This document shows, in pieces, positions 17,466 through 25,690 of a stretch of DNA of 64,000 nt (position 1 is its first letter; each line of letters opens with the position of its first letter). The notes under the pieces are model-generated. The model had not been told where the DNA came from, did not search any database, and saw only the letters and a list, made by a program, of their open reading frames with translations. Position numbers and translations under genes: made by a program. Origin of the DNA: Bin127 sp965221625 (GTDB taxonomy: Bacteria; Chloroflexota; Dehalococcoidia; Lucifugimonadales; Lucifugimonadaceae); NCBI GenBank assembly GCA_965221625.1, contig OZ244903.1:1488001-1552000 (forward strand). The letters run 5' to 3'.

Positions 17466-18317
17466 TTGACTGAAGCAAAATCTATCGTTTTTGGACACAG
17501 TCCGGACGCAGATGACGCGTTCATGTTCTACGCGTTGGCGAAGGGAATCGTAGAGATTTCGGGCTATGAAGTTGGGCATCACATGGCCGACATCCAATCG
17601 CTGAACGTGCTTGCCGAAAGTGGTGAGCTTCCCGTAACGGCAATTTCCGCTGCACATTACCCGAAGATAGCTGACAAGTACCGCATCATGTCATGTGGCG
17701 CGTCGGTAGGTCGCAACTACGGTCCCGTTTTGGTCACCGCACGCGAAGATTTGGATGAAGGCGGATTGCAGGGATGCAAAATCGCGGTACCGGGTGAGTT
17801 CACTACATCCTGGATGTTGTTTCAGATTTTCGGCCCCGATGATTTCGATCCTATTTTTCTAGATTTCGACGATGTCGAAGGTGCTGTCAAGTCTGGCGAA
17901 GCGGATGCCGGTATCCTATTGCATGAAGGTCAGATACTGTTCGAGCAGCGAGGTTTCAAGGCGATCATCGACCTTGGCAAACGCTGGTTCGACACGACGG
18001 GTTTGCCGATACCGCTGGGCCTAGACGTAGTCAACCGTTCGCTCGGCGACGACGTCTGTCAACGGATTGCCGATGCGTTGAAATCCTCGATTGAACACGC
18101 TCACGCCAACGAGGACGACGCTTTGGATTACGCTCTGGGATTCGGTCGCGGAATCGATCGAGAGGATGGTCGCCGATTCGTGCGGATGTACGTGAACGAC
18201 GACACCGTAGACATGGGTGAAGAAGGTAAGGCCGCACTGGATCGGTTGTTCTCAATGGCCGCGGACAGGCGGATCATTGATCAAGTACCGCCGTTAGACG
18301 TGCTCCAAGCTCGTTGA
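17466..18317 (+). CDS. mqnD: 1,4-dihydroxy-6-naphthoate synthase MqnD
   Basis: A 283-residue periplasmic-binding-protein-fold enzyme that converts cyclic dehypoxanthine futalosine to 1,4-dihydroxy-6-naphthoate. Signatures are FGHSPDADDAFMFYALAKG at the N-terminus, TAISAAHYPKIADKYRIMSCGASVGRNYGPVL in the middle and ADAGILLHEGQI further on. The start is a TTG at 17466, one base after the acetyltransferase stop, with AGGAG about 9 bases upstream. It is the last gene of the operon and is followed by a stem-loop in the short convergent gap. Confidence 0.95.
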   Translation: MTEAKSIVFGHSPDADDAFMFYALAKGIVEISGYEVGHHMADIQSLNVLAESGELPVTAISAAHYPKIADKYRIMSCGASVGRNYGPVLVTAREDLDEGGLQGCKIAVPGEFTTSWMLFQIFGPDDFDPIFLDFDDVEGAVKSGEADAGILLHEGQILFEQRGFKAIIDLGKRWFDTTGLPIPLGLDVVNRSLGDDVCQRIADALKSSIEHAHANEDDALDYALGFGRGIDREDGRRFVRMYVNDDTVDMGEEGKAALDRLFSMAADRRIIDQVPPLDVLQAR

Positions 18318-18361
18318 TTGGTGACATTGCGCCAACAATTCGGCGCGGCCAGCCGACCAAT
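18317..18361. terminator. Two-tier stem-loop between convergent genes
   Basis: The 52-bp gap between mqnD and the convergent unknown gene holds an outer pair ATTGGT (18317-18322) / ACCAAT (18356-18361) and an inner pair GCGCC (18329-18333) / GGCGC (18342-18346) with an 8-base loop. Its position suits a bidirectional terminator. There is no clear U-tract on either side, so it may only be a 3'-end stabiliser. Confidence 0.35.
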
Positions 18362-18369
18362 GGTCTGAG

Positions 18370-18915
18370 CTAACCGCCGACGTACGCGAACCGACTGCGG
18401 TCGATACGCTTGAACTCGTCCATGTTGCGCATGACTGCGGCGACTGCGGTGGTAGGTCGGGCGATGTTCAACGCGTCCTTGGTAACCGCCAAGTAGTCGA
18501 CGACTTCTCTTGCACTGATTTCAGGGTTCTGTCGACCCAAATGCAACGCAGCGGCTCTGATGATGTCGCGTCGCCCTTCCTGTGCCGCCTTGTCTTCAGG
18601 AGTCCGACGCGAGGAAGTGGAATCGATAATGGTATGGCCGGATTGATCGGTCGGTTTCGGCGTGTAAAGTACGCGCCCGGCAACACGATCAATGACGATT
18701 TGAAGATCGATCCCTGTGCGCGTTGCGCATAGATTGATCATGTTTCGGAGTTGAATGAGGTCTTCACCATCATCAGCGACGGCCGCCCGCGCTTCGCCAG
18801 GTTTGAGCGAGAAAATGCTGCGGTAAAGCTCTTTCATCGCCGGACTCTTTGCCCGACCGATTAGAGCGGCACGCCGCATCTCTTGAATGTCTACCTCGAC
18901 TATTTCTATGGCCAT
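18370..18915 (-). CDS. Unknown 181-residue helical protein
   Basis: I do not recognise a family. The protein is soluble, mainly alpha-helical and without a signal peptide. The middle (SGHTIIDSTSSRRTPEDKAA) looks like a flexible linker. The C-terminal ~70 residues (RRDIIRAAALHLGRQNPEISAREVVDYLAVTKDAL) read like a winged-helix or HTH-type domain that could bind nucleic acid, but this is a guess from the helix pattern. GGGAGA precedes the ATG, and a plausible promoter lies 50-80 bases upstream. It stands alone between the convergent mqnD and the divergent rhomboid gene. Confidence 0.75.
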   Translation of the reverse strand: MAIEIVEVDIQEMRRAALIGRAKSPAMKELYRSIFSLKPGEARAAVADDGEDLIQLRNMINLCATRTGIDLQIVIDRVAGRVLYTPKPTDQSGHTIIDSTSSRRTPEDKAAQEGRRDIIRAAALHLGRQNPEISAREVVDYLAVTKDALNIARPTTAVAAVMRNMDEFKRIDRSRFAYVGG

Positions 18916-19225
18916 TCGAATGTCTCCCTGGTGTTTGGCGGCGGCAACAGCTGCGACGATTCAACTTATCTTGACAATAGTGCGTGAGTTTCAAAACCAA
19001 ATAAAACGTGAATCAACGTTCTCACCAAAGATCATATAACTGTGACCGGAGAATTGGCTCTGCATCAGAACAGATCGCGCAACGTTTCGGCGACGACCTG
19101 CGGTTCGCGGAGCAATCCCCGCGAAACCCTTTATGCAAGTAACAGCATCGAGGGAACTTACAATCTCCTTTAGGTGGTCAGTTGAACGGGATCGCAAGAA
19201 ACGACATGAAACGACCTGTTGCTTG
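18916..19225. other. 310-bp divergent intergenic region, no gene seen
   Basis: This is the spacer between the unknown minus-strand gene and the rhomboid gene. It holds the candidate minus-strand promoter listed separately. On the plus strand I see a TTGACA at 18971-18976 but no -10 box at correct spacing. No convincing small gene or structured RNA was found; a frame in phase with the rhomboid gene extends back to 19133 but lacks a ribosome binding site. Confidence 0.45.
18965..18994 (-). promoter_or_regulatory. Candidate sigma-70 promoter of the unknown gene at 18915
   Basis: Read on the minus strand: TTGAAA (18994-18989), an 18-base spacer, then GATAAG (18970-18965). Transcription would start near 18957 and leave a leader of about 40 bases before the ATG at 18915. 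The match is moderate: good -35, weaker -10. Confidence 0.3.
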
Positions 19226-20047
19226 ATGCGGAATTTATTCGAAACCAATCAATCGTTTTCGAACTGGTTGCGCGACACGATTACGCGCAGTCCGGCAACC
19301 TCGAGTCTCGTCGCCATAAACGTCATCGTGTTCGCCCTGTTGATGTTGACGGGCGGATCTGAGAGCTCTATCAATCTTTACCGCTGGGGTGCGAAATTTG
19401 GCCCGGCAGTTCAGGATGGTGATTGGCATCGATTGGTAGTGCCGATGTTTCTTCACGCCGGATTCATGCATTTGGGTGCGAACACCTTTGCACTCGTAAT
19501 CTTTGGTCCTCGTTTGGAGTTCGAATTCGGGACCAAGGCGTTCCTCGCAACCTACTTGGTTGCCGGCGTCTGTGGTGTCGCCGCGAGCTATCTCGTTTCC
19601 CCGGTACTCAGCGTGGGTGCAAGCGGTGCGATCTTCGGCATCATCGGAGCCTTCGCCGTGTTCGCGATCAAAAACCGGCGCGAGATCGGCGTTGCTGCAA
19701 ACTCCTTAATCCTCAATATCGGGATCATTATCGGAATCAATGTACTCAGCGGACTATTCATCCCAGTCATCGACCAAGGAGCTCATTTGGGCGGGTTGAT
19801 AGCAGGTGCGGCGATGGCGTGGTTCGTCGGTCCGCGGCGTCAATTGCAAGTGGCGGACACGCTGTCGGCATTCGGCGCGCCAGTTGTAAGGTCGAGATTC
19901 GTGCGCGCGCCAGATTCCAGAATCGCGACTGCGTTCGTCATCGGGATCGTAGTAGCCGCAGCGATTGCGATGTTGGTTTCGCGTTTAGTCGACTACGACG
20001 TGTCAGTCATGTCGCTATACCGTACCTACGAGCTGCTGACCAGATAA
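19226..20047 (+). CDS. Rhomboid-family intramembrane serine protease
   Basis: About 273 residues with six or seven hydrophobic helices. The catalytic dyad is S133 in GASGAIFG and H187 in GAHLGGLIAGA. The conserved loop after TM1 is WHRLVVPMFLHAGFMHLGANTFAL, which includes the conserved His and Asn of rhomboids. It should cut transmembrane substrates within the membrane. The start is set at the ATG at 19226 because it places TM1 directly after a short cytoplasmic arm; the frame is open back to 19133 but that extension is basic and unlike the family. The C-terminal ~60 residues carry an extra TM helix after a linker (RIATAFVIGIVVAAAIAMLV). Confidence 0.9.
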   Translation: MRNLFETNQSFSNWLRDTITRSPATSSLVAINVIVFALLMLTGGSESSINLYRWGAKFGPAVQDGDWHRLVVPMFLHAGFMHLGANTFALVIFGPRLEFEFGTKAFLATYLVAGVCGVAASYLVSPVLSVGASGAIFGIIGAFAVFAIKNRREIGVAANSLILNIGIIIGINVLSGLFIPVIDQGAHLGGLIAGAAMAWFVGPRRQLQVADTLSAFGAPVVRSRFVRAPDSRIATAFVIGIVVAAAIAMLVSRLVDYDVSVMSLYRTYELLTR

Positions 20048-20057
20048 GACGCGACTC

Positions 20058-20870
20058 TCACTTCGTCGCTTTTATCGAGAACATGAACGGCACCGATCCG
20101 TGGTGCTGGTCCAACCGCCACCACCCGTCATCGCCTTTTCTCATGTTCGGATATGCCTGGAACGCCGCGAAGGGGAACTCGTTGAGTTGCTGGATCGTCA
20201 ATCCGGCTTGGACCAGCGAGTTGACGATTTCGGCAAGGCTATGCTGCCACTCGTAAACAGGGGTCGTAATCAACTGAGATCCTGCATATGTGTGGCGTTC
20301 GCCTGCGTCGTACAACCCTGCATCGTCTGGGAAGTAGGAATAGGCGAGTTTCAACTCGTGCTTCCCAGCCGCATCCTGTACCGGTTCGAAGACGTGGCTG
20401 CTTGGATGTCCGTCAAGGATGTAGAACTTCCCTCCGGGTTTGAGGTATCTCCGTATCAGCTTCGCCCATTGAGTGAGATCAGGCAACCAACAGATGGCTC
20501 CGATGGCAGTGTAGACGATATCGAACTGCTCGTCAAGGACCCGCGGCAGGTCGTAGAGGTTGGATCGAATGAAGCGTACGTCAAGACCGAGTTCGGTGTT
20601 CAGATACCTCGCCTTGTCGATGGCAACGTCCGAGATGTCTACTCCCGTCGCCCGCGCGCCTAGACGCGCCCACGACATCGTGTCCATGCCGAAGTGGCAC
20701 TGGAGATGGAGTAGCGACTTGCCTTCAACCGAACCCATCTCGTCGATTTCGATGCTGGTGAGCGAGATCTTGCCAGCGAGAAATCCGGGCACGTCATAGA
20801 AATCCGATTCGAAGTGGATCGGGGTGCGCTCGTTCCAATTCTGGCGGGTCAGTTCTAGACGTTCATCCAT
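20058..20870 (-). CDS. Class I SAM-dependent methyltransferase
   Basis: A 270-residue enzyme with a Rossmann methyltransferase core. Motif I is LLHLQCHFGMDTMSWARLGA, where a standard E/DxGxGxG is modified to LQCHFG. The acidic ribose-binding end of beta-2 is ATGVDISDVAIDKAR, and post-I/IV is FDIVYTAIGAICWLPDL. KLIRRYLKPGGKFYILDGHP follows. The LQCHFG...D(T/S) variant is common in a group of small-molecule methyltransferases annotated only as class I SAM MTases. The substrate is unknown. It is convergent with the rhomboid gene, 10 bp apart, and divergent from tmRNA. Confidence 0.88.
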   Translation of the reverse strand: MDERLELTRQNWNERTPIHFESDFYDVPGFLAGKISLTSIEIDEMGSVEGKSLLHLQCHFGMDTMSWARLGARATGVDISDVAIDKARYLNTELGLDVRFIRSNLYDLPRVLDEQFDIVYTAIGAICWLPDLTQWAKLIRRYLKPGGKFYILDGHPSSHVFEPVQDAAGKHELKLAYSYFPDDAGLYDAGERHTYAGSQLITTPVYEWQHSLAEIVNSLVQAGLTIQQLNEFPFAAFQAYPNMRKGDDGWWRLDQHHGSVPFMFSIKATK

Positions 20871-20999
20871 TGCGATTCAGGTGCTGAGAAGGTTGGGGTT
20901 TGGACTGTACGGGTTTCAGATGCGATGCCGCATGCCGGATCAAGTCCATGATGCCTGCCGGCGTCCGATTAGTTCGCACCGATTATCATATGAGTAGTT

Positions 21000-21349
21000 G
21001 GGGACGAGTGGATTCGACAGGGAGCGTACCGCTAAGTTGCGTGTCGTGGTGTCCGCCCACGTTAAAACGGGCAAAAACACAAACGGCGAACGAGAAGTCG
21101 CCCTCGCAACTGCTTAATTCAGTTGCGACGTCTGAGATTGATCAATCCCAGCGATCTTTGTCAGGTGCCGAATAGCTGGGGTGCTGGTGTGCAACGTCGG
21201 TAGCATGCCCTAAGACAACCGACAGCCGTTCCTGGAACGTTTGCCAATGGCGCGCCCAGTTTCGGCAAGTGAAGCCAATGGCTACACACGTAGACGCTTT
21301 GACGGGAAACTTTCTGGACGGGGAGTTCGACTCTCCCCCGTCTCCACCA
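21000..21349 (+). ncRNA. ssrA: Transfer-messenger RNA (tmRNA)
   Basis: One-piece tmRNA of 350 nt. The 5' end GGGGACGAGTGGATTCGACA is the classic tRNA-like start. The 3' end contains the T-arm GGGAGTTCGACTCTCCC, then CGTCTCC pairing with GGGGACG to close the acceptor stem, and an encoded CCA (21347-21349). The tag reading frame lies at about 21070-21117 and encodes GKNTNGEREVALATA before TAA. It closely resembles common bacterial tags but ends in ATA instead of LAA. tmRNA with SmpB rescues stalled ribosomes and marks the peptide for proteolysis. Confidence 0.96.
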
Positions 21350-21439
21350 ATATTCGAGACTTTCAGATCACTCGTTGATCGCTATCGGAGTTGAAGTCGT
21401 CCTCGCTATCTCACTGGGCCGAAGTTACGAGACTTGAAG

Positions 21440-22204
21440 ATGGCCTCTAGGAGGAGCGAGCAACACTCAATCACCATTGATGGCGAACGCGTCAACTACG
21501 TGCTCCAACGCAGTAGGCGGCGTCGCAAGACGATCCAGCTTCAGGTAGATCCTGACATCGGCGTCAAAGTGCTGGTACCGCATGCGATGTTGATCCGAGA
21601 CGTTGAGGACTTCATCCTGCGCCGAAGCGATTGGTTGCTGAAGCATCTCGAGAAGGTCTCGGCTTCGCAATCTGGCGCAGACTGGAGCAAAGGCGGCGAA
21701 CTTTCATTCCGCGGTCGTCAGCTGCAGGTTCAGGTTGAGGTTCGAAAACCAACCGAATCCTCACCGATCATCACGCCGACGATCGCCAAATCGCTCGAAG
21801 GCTGCACCATCTTCGTGACGATTCCTGCCGGCGTTGGAGTGGACAATTTGTCCCACACGGTCAAGGAAGTGCTCGTCGACTGGTACCGAAGAGAGGCAAT
21901 CGACCATCTCACCTCGCGAACGCAGAGGTTCGCCTCAGTGATGGGCGTTCAACCGTCCGCAGTCAAGGTAAGCAACGCCCGAAAGCGTTGGGGTAGCTGC
22001 AGCAACAAAGGATCCATCAACTACAACTGGCGATTGACTATGCTGGACGACGAGTTGATCGACTACGTTGTGGTCCATGAACTTTCGCACATCAAGGTGA
22101 TGGACCACTCGTCAGCATTCTGGCAGGAAGTGGCGAGCATCATCCCCGAATGGAAAAGGCTGCGTCAAAAGTTGATGGACCATTCGCCATCGCGATTTGG
22201 TTAG
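21440..22204 (+). CDS. YgjP/SprT-type zinc metallopeptidase (DUF45)
   Basis: About 254 residues. The C-terminal half has the YgjP-like zincin core: VSNARKRWGSCSNKGSINYNWRL followed by VVHELSHIKVMDHSSAFW, where H213-E214-x2-H217 is the zinc-binding helix and H223 the likely third ligand. The N-terminal half (VLQRSRRRRKTIQLQVDPDIGVKVLVP) is the usual beta domain of this family. The biological substrate of YgjP proteins is not settled. An in-frame TTG at 21434 exists, but the ATG at 21440 is preferred. It begins 90 bp after tmRNA, a likely unrelated neighbour, and ends 20 bp before the convergent EamA gene. Confidence 0.9.
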   Translation: MASRRSEQHSITIDGERVNYVLQRSRRRRKTIQLQVDPDIGVKVLVPHAMLIRDVEDFILRRSDWLLKHLEKVSASQSGADWSKGGELSFRGRQLQVQVEVRKPTESSPIITPTIAKSLEGCTIFVTIPAGVGVDNLSHTVKEVLVDWYRREAIDHLTSRTQRFASVMGVQPSAVKVSNARKRWGSCSNKGSINYNWRLTMLDDELIDYVVVHELSHIKVMDHSSAFWQEVASIIPEWKRLRQKLMDHSPSRFG

Positions 22205-22224
22205 AGAAGCCTTTGATTGGTGGA

Positions 22225-23148
22225 TCATGGTGCCAGCGCGATGGCCGCTCCGCCAGCCGCGATTAACACGGCACCACAGGCACGCAAGAGTGTCACTCTC
22301 TCTTTGAGCACGACGGCACCGTAGATTACGCCGAACAGGATCGCGACTTCTCGGAATGGTCCGACGTACGAGACTGGAGAGAAGGTGAGGGCGGTCAGCA
22401 CGAGAGTGTATGCGGCGAACTGCAGGATACCTCCGACGAGGATAATCCTCCAATGCTTGCGAGCTTCGTTAATGAACGCGGCGCGGGATTCAATTCGAGA
22501 CTGAATCGCCATCATCCCGGCACCGCCGCCGAGTTGCAGGAAAAACATGTACAACGCCGGTTGCACGTGTTTCACGCCTTGGGCATCAACGACGGAATAT
22601 ATCCCGATGACCAGTCCCGTCAAGAGTGCCAAAGTCCACGCCGGTTTGATTGCTGGTTTGGTCAGTTCGATGCTGGAGCGCAAACTGATGACTTCGAGCA
22701 CTGATATCAATCGACGCTTGATGGCGATCTCCTTGACGTCAGACAGCATTACGCCGATGATGCCAGACACAATCGAGACGGCACCAACGACCGCGACCCA
22801 CGACATCGTCTCGCCAATGACGAAAACTCCGAGGATCGGGATAATTGCCAAGCCAAAACCCCTAGCCACTGGGTAAACAATGGACAACTCACCCGTGTTG
22901 TAGGCGTATCCGAGCGTTGCGAAGTACCAGATGTGCAATACGATGGTCGCCGCGATGAACATCCAACCGGTCGAACTTGGGAAATCGGTCATCAAGAGAA
23001 AGGCGGCGAGAGGTAGGACGCAAACGGCGGAGGCGACAGCCATCAGTGCGGTCGTTACCGCCGGACGCGTCGCACGCCGGACCATGAGATTCCACGAAGC
23101 GTGCGCAAGAGACGCCGCGACCACAATCAGGATGGCTGGCAACGTCAA
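22225..23148 (-). CDS. EamA/DMT-family permease
   Basis: A 307-residue membrane protein with about ten transmembrane helices in two EamA repeats. Repeat 1 starts LIVVAASLAHASWNLMVRRAT and ends FVIGETMSWVAVVGAVSIVSGIIGVML. Repeat 2 ends VVLKERVTLLRACGAVLIAAGGAAIAL. The paired E-(R/T)-hydrophobic ends are typical of drug/metabolite transporters. The substrate is unknown. Initiation appears to be at TTG (23148), with a second TTG two codons later. It is divergent from the DUF4432 gene, which suggests a possible shared control region of 119 bp. Confidence 0.88.
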   Translation of the reverse strand: MTLPAILIVVAASLAHASWNLMVRRATRPAVTTALMAVASAVCVLPLAAFLLMTDFPSSTGWMFIAATIVLHIWYFATLGYAYNTGELSIVYPVARGFGLAIIPILGVFVIGETMSWVAVVGAVSIVSGIIGVMLSDVKEIAIKRRLISVLEVISLRSSIELTKPAIKPAWTLALLTGLVIGIYSVVDAQGVKHVQPALYMFFLQLGGGAGMMAIQSRIESRAAFINEARKHWRIILVGGILQFAAYTLVLTALTFSPVSYVGPFREVAILFGVIYGAVVLKERVTLLRACGAVLIAAGGAAIALAP

Positions 23149-23267
23149 ACGAAGTGCTCGAACAATCTGCTACAGGTCGCGGGCGGAAGTTACGGATAGA
23201 CTAAAATGCGCGCTCAGTCGGTTCTGGTTGAGGCAAGTTAACGACCCAGACAACCGAAAAACCTACT

Positions 23268-24359
23268 ATGCACTACACGGATGAACGCACTCACGGCTGT
23301 CGTATCTCTGATGCATGGACCTACCGCGGCCTGAAAATGGTGGTGATGGAGAACGAGTTGCTGCGGTTGAGCATCGTCGCAGACAAAGGTGCTGACATCT
23401 TTGAGATGACGCACAAACCAAGCGACACCGAATTCATGTGGCGCACACCTTGGAGCATCCGCAACCAATCACTGTGGGTGCCGTCCACAGGATGGGGCGA
23501 AGGAATATTCCATGACCTTTACATCGGCGGTTGGAACACGATCGCGCCGACCGGCGGGTTCTCCCAAGACTACATGGGGGCAGAGATCGGTCAACATAAT
23601 GAGACGAACATGATGCCGTGGGACGCGCAGGTCATTGAGGACACTACCGACCGCGTTTCGGCGAAGTTCTCGGTGCGTGCCGTGAGGACACCGTTTTGGA
23701 TCGAGAAGGTCGTGACCCTCGAAAGCGGTTCCCCGACTGTGACGATTACCGACACTTTGGTCAATGAGGCGGAAGAGCCCGCGCCCGTGCAGTGGGGACA
23801 GCACGTTGCTTTGGGCGAACCATTCCTCACTCCGAACTGCATCCTCGACTTCGCAGGCGGCAACTTCATCGTTCCCGCATCGCCGGATGGCGAAGTGCCA
23901 CCTCGCTCTCGTCTCATGCCAGACCAATCCGGTACTTGGCCAAGCGCGGTTGCTCCGGACGGTACAACGGTAGAATTGAGAGTTTTCCCGCCCAAAACGG
24001 ATCGACTAGTCGACTATCTTTCTTTCACCAACTTGATTGACGGTTGGTACGCAGTCACGAATCCGGATCGTGGCGTGGGATTCGGACTCCGTTGGGACAG
24101 CGAGATCTTCAGGTATCTCTGGTACTGGCAGGTGTTCGGCGGCCACAGCGGATATCCGTGGTACATGCGCACATACAACGTTGGTCTCGAACCGTTCACG
24201 AGTTTGCCCAGCGGTTTGCCAGAACCGGGAAGCGACGATCCGACGTCGTTGGTGTTCGGTGCCGGCGAGTCGCGTAGTAGCACAGTGCGCGCCACAATCT
24301 TCGAAAGCGAAAAGGGCGTATCGGCCATCAATGCTGATGGCGCAGTCTCAGCGCGTTAG
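23268..24359 (+). CDS. DUF4432 protein, aldose-1-epimerase-like (copy A)
   Basis: A 363-residue protein of the galactose-mutarotase-like beta-sandwich fold (DUF4432). It shares a strong N-terminal block with the second copy at 27882: HYxDERTxGCRxSDxWTYRGLK, then VMEN and ADKGADI, and EFMWR. C-terminal shared blocks are GWYAV and FKYLWYW/FRYLWYW with GYPWY. The His/Asp/Glu layout of aldose epimerases suggests recognition or mutarotation of a sugar or sugar acid; no activity is proven for most of the family. It is the first gene of a catabolic cluster and is convergent with the enolase-superfamily gene. A hairpin overlaps its stop codon. Confidence 0.85.
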   Translation: MHYTDERTHGCRISDAWTYRGLKMVVMENELLRLSIVADKGADIFEMTHKPSDTEFMWRTPWSIRNQSLWVPSTGWGEGIFHDLYIGGWNTIAPTGGFSQDYMGAEIGQHNETNMMPWDAQVIEDTTDRVSAKFSVRAVRTPFWIEKVVTLESGSPTVTITDTLVNEAEEPAPVQWGQHVALGEPFLTPNCILDFAGGNFIVPASPDGEVPPRSRLMPDQSGTWPSAVAPDGTTVELRVFPPKTDRLVDYLSFTNLIDGWYAVTNPDRGVGFGLRWDSEIFRYLWYWQVFGGHSGYPWYMRTYNVGLEPFTSLPSGLPEPGSDDPTSLVFGAGESRSSTVRATIFESEKGVSAINADGAVSAR

Positions 24360-24388
24360 CGTCAACTAATCGCGCCAACGCCTAACGC
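24353..24388. terminator. Stem-loop spanning the DUF4432 stop codon between convergent genes
   Basis: GCGTTAG (24353-24359, which contains the TAG stop) pairs with CTAACGC (24382-24388). CGT/ACG can add three more pairs after a one-base bulge. It is placed in the 50-bp gap before the convergent dehydratase gene, so it may end transcription from both sides. There is no strong U-tract. Confidence 0.4.
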
Positions 24389-24409
24389 ATCCCGGATTGG
24401 ACTCCGACG

Positions 24410-25585
24410 TTAGATCTCGGCGAGAACCGTGGTGCCTGTCTTGTGTGCGTTGATCCAGTCCCAATCTAGAGGGACGCCGATGCCGGGGCCCGTTGGTGCG
24501 ATTACGCAACCGTTTTCGTCGATCGCATCGAGATCATCGGAGTAGTTGACGTAAACCGGTGCTTTCGTGGTGCGGACGTTCGGGTGCACCAAACCGAGTT
24601 CGTAGTAGTTGGTGTTGCGTACCGCTGACATGAGATGGCGATGAACTGGCCCCGGTCCGTGCGTTTCGACGTCGAGCCCGACACTTTCGCAAGCATGGAA
24701 AATCTTCATCGCACCCGTGATTCCACCGTCTTCATGTGCTCCTACGCGGACATAGTCGGTGCCATCTGCGATGACGAAGTTCATGTGCTGTTCGGGCATT
24801 CGGATGTGCTCAGTTTGCAGCAGCGGCGTCTTGATTAGCTCCCGAAGTTTGCGGTGGACGAACGTCGACACGCCACCATCCATCATCACGTCTTCCCACC
24901 AGAAGAACTGCGCTTCGTCGCAAGCCTTGCCAAGCCGTAACGTGTCACCGAAGTTCTTCACCTCGTTCGCCGGATCGATCATGAGGTCCATGTTCGGACC
25001 GACAGCGTCGCGGACTGCCAAAACATTGTCAACCTCGCGCTGGATGTTCTCCCCGGCTAACCCCCAACCGTGGATCTTGAATGCAGGGTAACCCATCTCC
25101 TTGCAAGCGACCGCAAAATCGGCGAAATCCTGCGGCGTCGTCAAACCGCCATTCTCATCTCCGTGCAGCGTCGAAGCGTAAGCTGGCAACGGTTTGCGTT
25201 CGCCCCCTAACAGCTGGAACAGAGGCTCTTCGTAGATCTTGCCGGCGATGTCCCAAAGGCAGATATCAACGACCCCAAGTCCGAGTGCGGCGGTGTGTCG
25301 CAATCCACGCTTCATGGCGTTGTAGTGCACCTCGCGCTGCATCGCATCCTTGCCGATCAGATACGGTGCAACGGTGCGGATGTCGGCGAGCGCGTTTCCG
25401 GAGGCACCCGGGTATTCTCCAACCACTCCTTGATCGGTGTGGATTGTCAGAACGGAACCTCCGCTCTGGAGGACCGAGCCACCTTCGTACACCATATTGA
25501 AGGTGTTGTAATCCTTGCTGACGTTTTCGAGTTCATGCTCGAACTGGGTTACCTCGATGCGGGTAATCTTCGCCGGTGGTCTCAT
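24410..25585 (-). CDS. Enolase-superfamily sugar-acid dehydratase (mandelate racemase-like)
   Basis: A 391-residue enzyme with the N-terminal capping domain (about 1-130) and TIM-barrel domain of the mandelate racemase/muconate lactonizing group. Metal ligands are D204 (MIDPANE), E231 (WWEDV) and E259 (QTEHIR). The second-strand motif is K170-x-H172 in FKIHGW, and a late VETHGPGPVHRH supplies histidines near the C-terminal active-site edge. These enzymes abstract a proton alpha to a carboxylate, most often to dehydrate aldonic acids. The K-x-H variant does not let me name the substrate. AAGGA precedes the ATG. It is divergent from the first alcohol dehydrogenase gene. Confidence 0.88.
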   Translation of the reverse strand: MRPPAKITRIEVTQFEHELENVSKDYNTFNMVYEGGSVLQSGGSVLTIHTDQGVVGEYPGASGNALADIRTVAPYLIGKDAMQREVHYNAMKRGLRHTAALGLGVVDICLWDIAGKIYEEPLFQLLGGERKPLPAYASTLHGDENGGLTTPQDFADFAVACKEMGYPAFKIHGWGLAGENIQREVDNVLAVRDAVGPNMDLMIDPANEVKNFGDTLRLGKACDEAQFFWWEDVMMDGGVSTFVHRKLRELIKTPLLQTEHIRMPEQHMNFVIADGTDYVRVGAHEDGGITGAMKIFHACESVGLDVETHGPGPVHRHLMSAVRNTNYYELGLVHPNVRTTKAPVYVNYSDDLDAIDENGCVIAPTGPGIGVPLDWDWINAHKTGTTVLAEI

Positions 25586-25690
25586 GGCTTGGGCGTCCTT
25601 AGTAGCTACACGTAACTCTCGGGATATTCTATCCGCCTTGCGTTGAAGCAGATTGCCGAAGCGCGTGCCGTGTGCGACAATTTCGGCATC

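Noticed and set aside
20900..21175. A 91-residue open frame overlapping tmRNA
   Set aside because: It crosses the tRNA-like 5' end and tag region of a well-supported tmRNA and has no ribosome binding site or family resemblance.
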